From Pedobacter cryoconitis (lineage in GTDB: Bacteria; Bacteroidota; Bacteroidia; Sphingobacteriales; Sphingobacteriaceae): a DNA stretch of 64,000 bases. Below the pieces are notes generated by a model. That model was not told the origin of the DNA. It made no database searches and was given only the letters and a program-made list of their open reading frames with translations. Positions within the stretch are counted from its first letter, which is position 1. The number at the start of each line of letters is the position of its first letter. Position numbers and translations under genes: made by a program. The stretch is from contig NZ_QLLR01000006.1 of assembly GCF_003259615.1 (NCBI RefSeq), positions 62,001 to 126,000 of the forward strand, read 5' to 3'. Shown piece after piece: positions 60,797-64,000 of the stretch.

Positions 60797-61975
60797 TTAA
60801 TCAAATTCACAATGCTCAATGACCAGGCTCGCTCCTGCTAATAATTCAGCATCTGCAGCTAGTTCTGAGAGCACTATTGAAGTCTGAGCTGCTATCCTTG
60901 GAATACAGAATTCATTGATAGCTTGTTGTATAGGAGGTAGTAATATTTTACCGGCTGCTGCACCGCGTCCGCTCAGGACAATACATTCGGGATTCATAAT
61001 GTGAATCAGCGTTGCAACGCCCTTTCCAATATGAAAGGCTGCTTCAGAAAGGATGGAAACAGCTAATGGGTCGTGGTTACGTGCGGCTTCTAAGAATAAT
61101 TCACCTGTATTTCTGTTTTCATCTTTAAAAAGTTCAGTCATACTGGTTGCTTCGCCAGCTTCCATCGCCAGTTTAGCTTTCTGGGTCATTACTAGTAAAG
61201 AGGTTTCAACTTCAAGACAGCCCCGTTTGCCGCAAGAACATAAGCTATTGGTATTGGATAAAGGAATATGGCTGAATTCACCTGCATAACCGCTGTTTCC
61301 ACGGTATAAATTGCCGTTTATAATCATCCCAAGACCAGTTCCCCAGCCAATGTTAACGACCATCACATCTTTCATCCCCACTGCTGCACCAAAGAATAAT
61401 TCCGCATTCGCAATCAGACGTGAATCATTGTCAATAAATACAGGGAGTTTGAGTTTGGCTGTTAAATATTTGCCAAGGTGTGAGCCGTCTTTGGTTTTAA
61501 GGTGTGTATAGTTTACGCCTTCTTCTGCACTGATAAAACCAGGCATACCGATTCCAATACCCAGGAAGTTCTTCTTATCAATACCAGATGCGTTTATGTT
61601 TTCAGCAATAAATGAAACCAGCTTATCTACTGCTTCTTCATCATCCAGGATGTCAAGTTCTAATTTTTTAATAGGAAGGATGATCTTATTCGCCAGATCG
61701 TAAATGATCATACGGACGGTGAACTGATCTGTGGCTACAGAAATAACATAGCGTTGTTTTTCTATATTTAATAGAAATAAAGAGGCCCTTCTTCCCCCCG
61801 TTGAGGGTCCCAGGCCTTGTTCTTGAACATACCCCTCTAAAACAAGGTCGTTCACGACCTTAGTAACCAGTGGTAAGCTTTTAACAGTCAGTTTACTGAG
61901 CTCTGTTAGAGAAAGAGGTTTTTTATAATAAAGTTGCTTGATAATATCAACGCGTAATAACTCTCTATTATTCAT
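60797..61975 (-). CDS. ROK-family transcriptional regulator
   Basis: Regulator of 392 residues. An N-terminal winged HTH (about 1-70) with LTELSKLTVKSLPLVTKVVNDLVLEGYV is joined to a ROK sugar-kinase-like domain. The latter has the zinc motif with three Cys in CSCGKRGCLEVETS and IGIGMPGFIS. This is the NagC/Mlc/XylR architecture; such repressors are released by sugars or sugar phosphates. It lies 76 bases upstream of susC and in the same direction, so it may be the first gene of the PUL. A pair of perfect 22-bp inverted repeats overlaps its own promoter. The effector might be fucose or a glucose-type sugar, an inference only. Confidence 0.92.
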   Translation of the reverse strand: MNNRELLRVDIIKQLYYKKPLSLTELSKLTVKSLPLVTKVVNDLVLEGYVQEQGLGPSTGGRRASLFLLNIEKQRYVISVATDQFTVRMIIYDLANKIILPIKKLELDILDDEEAVDKLVSFIAENINASGIDKKNFLGIGIGMPGFISAEEGVNYTHLKTKDGSHLGKYLTAKLKLPVFIDNDSRLIANAELFFGAAVGMKDVMVVNIGWGTGLGMIINGNLYRGNSGYAGEFSHIPLSNTNSLCSCGKRGCLEVETSLLVMTQKAKLAMEAGEATSMTELFKDENRNTGELFLEAARNHDPLAVSILSEAAFHIGKGVATLIHIMNPECIVLSGRGAAAGKILLPPIQQAINEFCIPRIAAQTSIVLSELAADAELLAGASLVIEHCEFD

Positions 61976-62006
61976 AGCTGCAATAGTCTGGTTTAGTTGT
62001 CTTTAC

Positions 62007-62014
62007 CAAACTTA
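62007..62014 (-). promoter_or_regulatory. -7 box of the ROK gene
   Basis: Read leftward the box is TAAGTTTG, which fits TAnnTTTG. It lies 31 bases before the ROK start at 61975 and overlaps the first bases of the inner 22-bp repeat. Confidence 0.5.
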
Positions 62015-62092
62015 ATAATTAAATTCTAAACATCACTAATACTTTTTATTTTTTTTAATAAGTCTTAGCAATGTTTAGAATTTAATTATTAA
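62012..62092. promoter_or_regulatory. Pair of 22-bp inverted repeats upstream of the ROK gene
   Basis: 62012-62033 is the exact inverse of 62071-62092, with 37 bases between. The arm contains TAATAATT and ATTCTAAACAT. The inner arm overlaps the -7 box, so a protein bound there would block transcription. The 8-mer TAATAATT recurs at 60738-60745, 18 bases upstream of the susC start. Best explained as a ROK operator pair that could be bridged by a dimer or tetramer. The gap up to 62128 has no gene. Confidence 0.6.
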
Positions 62093-62128
62093 CCATATTA
62101 TAGACAGGCTATTTTCTCATCGAATAAT

Positions 62129-62620
62129 TTATTCTTTTTTGATAATACTAATTTCACCTGTTCTTTCTAAACGTGCTTCATTAATCGCGTTCAGATCGTT
62201 CAGGTTACCATTTATCCGGACGCTTTCCATCAGATCACCTTTAGACATTAAACTTTTATCCAGATTTTTCTGCTCTATTTTTCCGTGTTTATACAATATT
62301 CTTTCAGATCCTTTGATCAGCAGGTCAACCCATTTATGATGCAAGCTTGCCCAGGCTAGCACACGGTGTGTCATCACCAGTACAAAACCAGCGGTAACGG
62401 TAGGCAGGAAAGCAGATGCTCCGACTACAACCCTGCTTAGTAACGCACCGATTGTGATGACAATGATATTATCAAAAGCAGTCTTTTTACTAAAAGTACG
62501 GGTACCGGAAATTCTGATAAAAATCAGGGTTATCGCATACAATACAAGTGCGCGGCATCCCATATTTAATGCGTTAAGGTCTTTACCCTCACCGAATATC
62601 CTGAGCATGATGTCCATCAT
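62129..62620 (-). CDS. DUF421 membrane protein (YetF-like)
   Basis: Protein of 163 residues. Two or three membrane segments lie in the N-terminal half (about 20-40, 50-70 and 75-95; LVLYAITLIFIRISG and ITIGALLSRVVVGASAFLPTVTAG). The soluble C-terminal part has the DUF421/YetF pattern RILYKHGKIEQKNLDKSLMSKGDLMESVR and ends ISIIKKE. The motif RISGTRTFSKKTAFDNIIVITIG is typical (read in parts). The function is not known; the family includes YetF of Bacillus. It is slightly shorter than YetF, which has a longer C-terminus. Confidence 0.88.
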   Translation of the reverse strand: MMDIMLRIFGEGKDLNALNMGCRALVLYAITLIFIRISGTRTFSKKTAFDNIIVITIGALLSRVVVGASAFLPTVTAGFVLVMTHRVLAWASLHHKWVDLLIKGSERILYKHGKIEQKNLDKSLMSKGDLMESVRINGNLNDLNAINEARLERTGEISIIKKE

Positions 62621-62658
62621 ATATTGATTATGTTTATCAGACAGGTTGATTATATCTG

Positions 62659-62949
62659 TCAGATATGTTCATCGTGGTATAAATCAATTTCACGGCCTGC
62701 ACGCTCCACAAGATATTCAGTAAGCGTTATATCTTCATCATCATCCCCGGTTGGATCTGGTTCATACATGGGCAGATCTCCGGCCACGACATCTGCTGGC
62801 GGAACTTGTTCCCAATTGTGCCCGTCAAAATAAATGGCTCCCAATATCCCTCCATAATAAATTACTTTGAAATACCCTTTGTCGTCGGGCAGAATGGTTA
62901 AGGTGATTTCCTTATTACTGTGTTCGATTTTAATATTAAATGGTTCCAT
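62659..62949 (-). CDS. Small acidic protein of unknown function
   Basis: Protein of 96 residues that I do not recognise. It looks like an all-beta N-terminal half (ITLTILPDDKGYFKVIYYGG, IYFDGHNWEQVP) and a very acidic C-terminal half (EPDPTGDDDEDITLTEYLVERAG). There is no signal peptide. It lies 67 bases after the large YD-like gene and may be its partner, in the size and charge range of immunity proteins; this is only an inference. Confidence 0.6.
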   Translation of the reverse strand: MEPFNIKIEHSNKEITLTILPDDKGYFKVIYYGGILGAIYFDGHNWEQVPPADVVAGDLPMYEPDPTGDDDEDITLTEYLVERAGREIDLYHDEHI

Positions 62950-63016
62950 ATGCTGATTGCTACCCTTTTGTGGGTGAAAGGTTTAAACATCAGCTTATTT
63001 AAAATGTTTTTGAATT

Positions 63017-64000
63017 CTACGGAAGATCTTTTTTAAATTGTTCAAATAGCTCAGGGTTCAGGAATTTAAAGTTCTTTTTTAAATCAGCTTGCTCATCATC
63101 GGCGGCTACGATTACAAAATCGCTTGTTTTATTCAGCTTAAATTTATTAAGGCCTGCTTTGAGTTTAAGTGTCACGTTTAAGATTGCTTTTTTAGCCGCC
63201 GCATATTTTTGCTTCATTTCTGTTTCCTGATTATAGAAGTCAAAAAAGTTCTCCGTTTCCTGATCCATACTGACTTCAATATTATATTTATAGTCTGCGG
63301 GGTTCCAGATGATCCATTTAGCATTTTTTCCTTCCGTTTGCAATTGTTCCTTTTCGGCTTTAGTGCCATAAGCAATAGCTGGCGGAAAAAAATCAGTATT
63401 CCCATAGTGAATATACAAACAGAATAATTCTTCTTGTATAGGGTTCTCGTGGATGTTTCGCTGAAGTACGGCGAATAATCTTTCTTCAGCCATAGCAGTA
63501 AGCTGTGTGAAGCTTATTGATTTATCGGGTTTCTGGTAAATGACCCGCTCCTGGTTTTCGGTAATGGTTTCCAGCAGGCCAAACTGATCATATTTGTATT
63601 GGTGATCTCTATTGGTTTCAAAATTATCAAATTCCAGGTGACATTTCTTTTCGATCAGCTTTTGATGGCTGTCATAATGATAGTCTGCATGATCACATAT
63701 ACATTGACTATCAGCAACAGTGATATGTTTGATAAGCTGGCCTTGCTCTTCATAGAATTCCGAAATACTTTCTATTTCCTGATCATCGTAAGAAAATCTA
63801 TAACAGGTTATGGTATTCTGGGTCCTGATAAAAAACGTCTCATAAAAATATTGCTCAAAGCTGGTATATTGTCTTACAACAATGATTTCCCCCGCCTCAT
63901 TTAAGCCATAATGATGGTGATTTGCTTTTTTTGCAGGCGCTGCTTTGAGTTTACGCCCTTTTGACCAGTTATTACTTTCATAGTGAAAAGGTTCAGGGTT
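63017..64000 (-). CDS. YD-repeat-like protein of unknown function (C-terminal part)
   Basis: The frame is open from the stop at 63017 to the window edge at 64000 (327 codons); the N-terminus lies outside. An inner ATG at 63493 is not the start, since the frame continues upstream without a stop. The upstream part shows YD/Rhs-like motifs: ITCYRFSYDDQEIESISEF, YHYDSHQKLIEK and HQYKYDQFGLLETITE, each about 20-40 residues apart. The C-terminal 160 residues (AEERLFAVLQRNIHENP onward) form a separate domain with CLYIHYGNTDFFPPAIAYG, resembling DUF4303-type proteins by eye. It could belong to a polymorphic toxin or a cytoplasmic repeat protein; no toxin motif is recognised. Confidence 0.6.
   Translation of the reverse strand, partial: NPEPFHYESNNWSKGRKLKAAPAKKANHHHYGLNEAGEIIVVRQYTSFEQYFYETFFIRTQNTITCYRFSYDDQEIESISEFYEEQGQLIKHITVADSQCICDHADYHYDSHQKLIEKKCHLEFDNFETNRDHQYKYDQFGLLETITENQERVIYQKPDKSISFTQLTAMAEERLFAVLQRNIHENPIQEELFCLYIHYGNTDFFPPAIAYGTKAEKEQLQTEGKNAKWIIWNPADYKYNIEVSMDQETENFFDFYNQETEMKQKYAAAKKAILNVTLKLKAGLNKFKLNKTSDFVIVAADDEQADLKKNFKFLNPELFEQFKKDLP

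Noticed and set aside
63017..63493. Reading the right-edge gene as a complete 158-residue protein
   Set aside because: The frame continues open to the window edge with protein-like YD motifs, so 63493 is an internal Met.
63599..63904. Rightward 101-codon frame at the right edge
   Set aside because: It is the shadow of the leftward YD-like gene.

Overview
The window looks like chromosomal DNA of a Bacteroidota bacterium of the Sphingobacteriaceae, most likely Pedobacter or a close relative. I infer this from two SusC/SusD pairs, a one-protein hybrid two-component regulator of the Bacteroides HTCS type, several TonB-dependent receptors with N-terminal carboxypeptidase-like domains, a Tet(X)-family monooxygenase, AT-rich spacers and repeated TAnnTTTG (-7) promoter boxes. 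There are no rRNA genes, CRISPR arrays, prophage or complete insertion sequences. One tRNA gene, tRNA-Ser(TGA), is present.

Layout. 1-3.1 kb: the 5' part of an outer-membrane beta-barrel gene, divergent from a histidine kinase/response regulator pair. 3.1-3.4 kb: tRNA-Ser followed by nested inverted repeats. 3.6-16 kb: a lipoprotein of BNR/Ycf48-like repeats, then a polysaccharide utilisation locus (HTCS regulator, SusC, SusD, GH92 alpha-mannosidase) that suggests mannose-containing glycans. 16.3-26.7 kb: a redox and xenobiotic-response cluster with two AraC regulators, three intact SDRs and one deleted SDR, an HxlR regulator divergent from an azoreductase, a Tet(X)-like monooxygenase, and a TonB receptor preceded by a Cys-rich leader peptide. 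26.8-31.5 kb: metE divergent from an Lrp/AsnC regulator, a seven-heme cytochrome c and a thioesterase. The thioesterase lies just behind a scar that fuses the start of prpB to the end of prpD. 32.4-41.4 kb: a second TonB receptor, a class V aminotransferase, two Crp/Fnr regulators with neighbouring target genes (an MDR oxidoreductase and purA) and an Rpn-type nuclease. 41.4-51.4 kb: a serine hydrolase, two exported amidohydrolases, an alpha/beta hydrolase, ChrA and unknown proteins. 51.4-62 kb: a second PUL running leftward (ROK regulator, SusC, SusD, GH29 fucosidase, GH3 glycosidase). 62-64 kb: a DUF421 protein, a small acidic protein and a large YD-like protein cut by the window edge.

The strongest signals beyond gene calls are regulatory. 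Three promoters next to the two Crp/Fnr genes carry palindromes whose centres all lie 29.5 bases before the -7 box, which is class II activator geometry. Two SDR promoters, each next to an AraC gene, carry 21-bp-spaced direct repeats that both end 22 bases before the -7 box. A 15-bp palindrome in front of the lrp-like gene fits 13 of 15 positions of the E. coli Lrp consensus. The hxlR-azoR spacer and a nearby SDR promoter share a GTAAGTAC-containing palindrome. The ROK gene is preceded by a pair of perfect 22-bp inverted repeats, one of which overlaps its -7 box. A 29-codon leader ending S-D-C-N-C-C-C before a TonB receptor could be an undescribed cysteine-sensing attenuator. All are readings by eye and none has been tested computationally.
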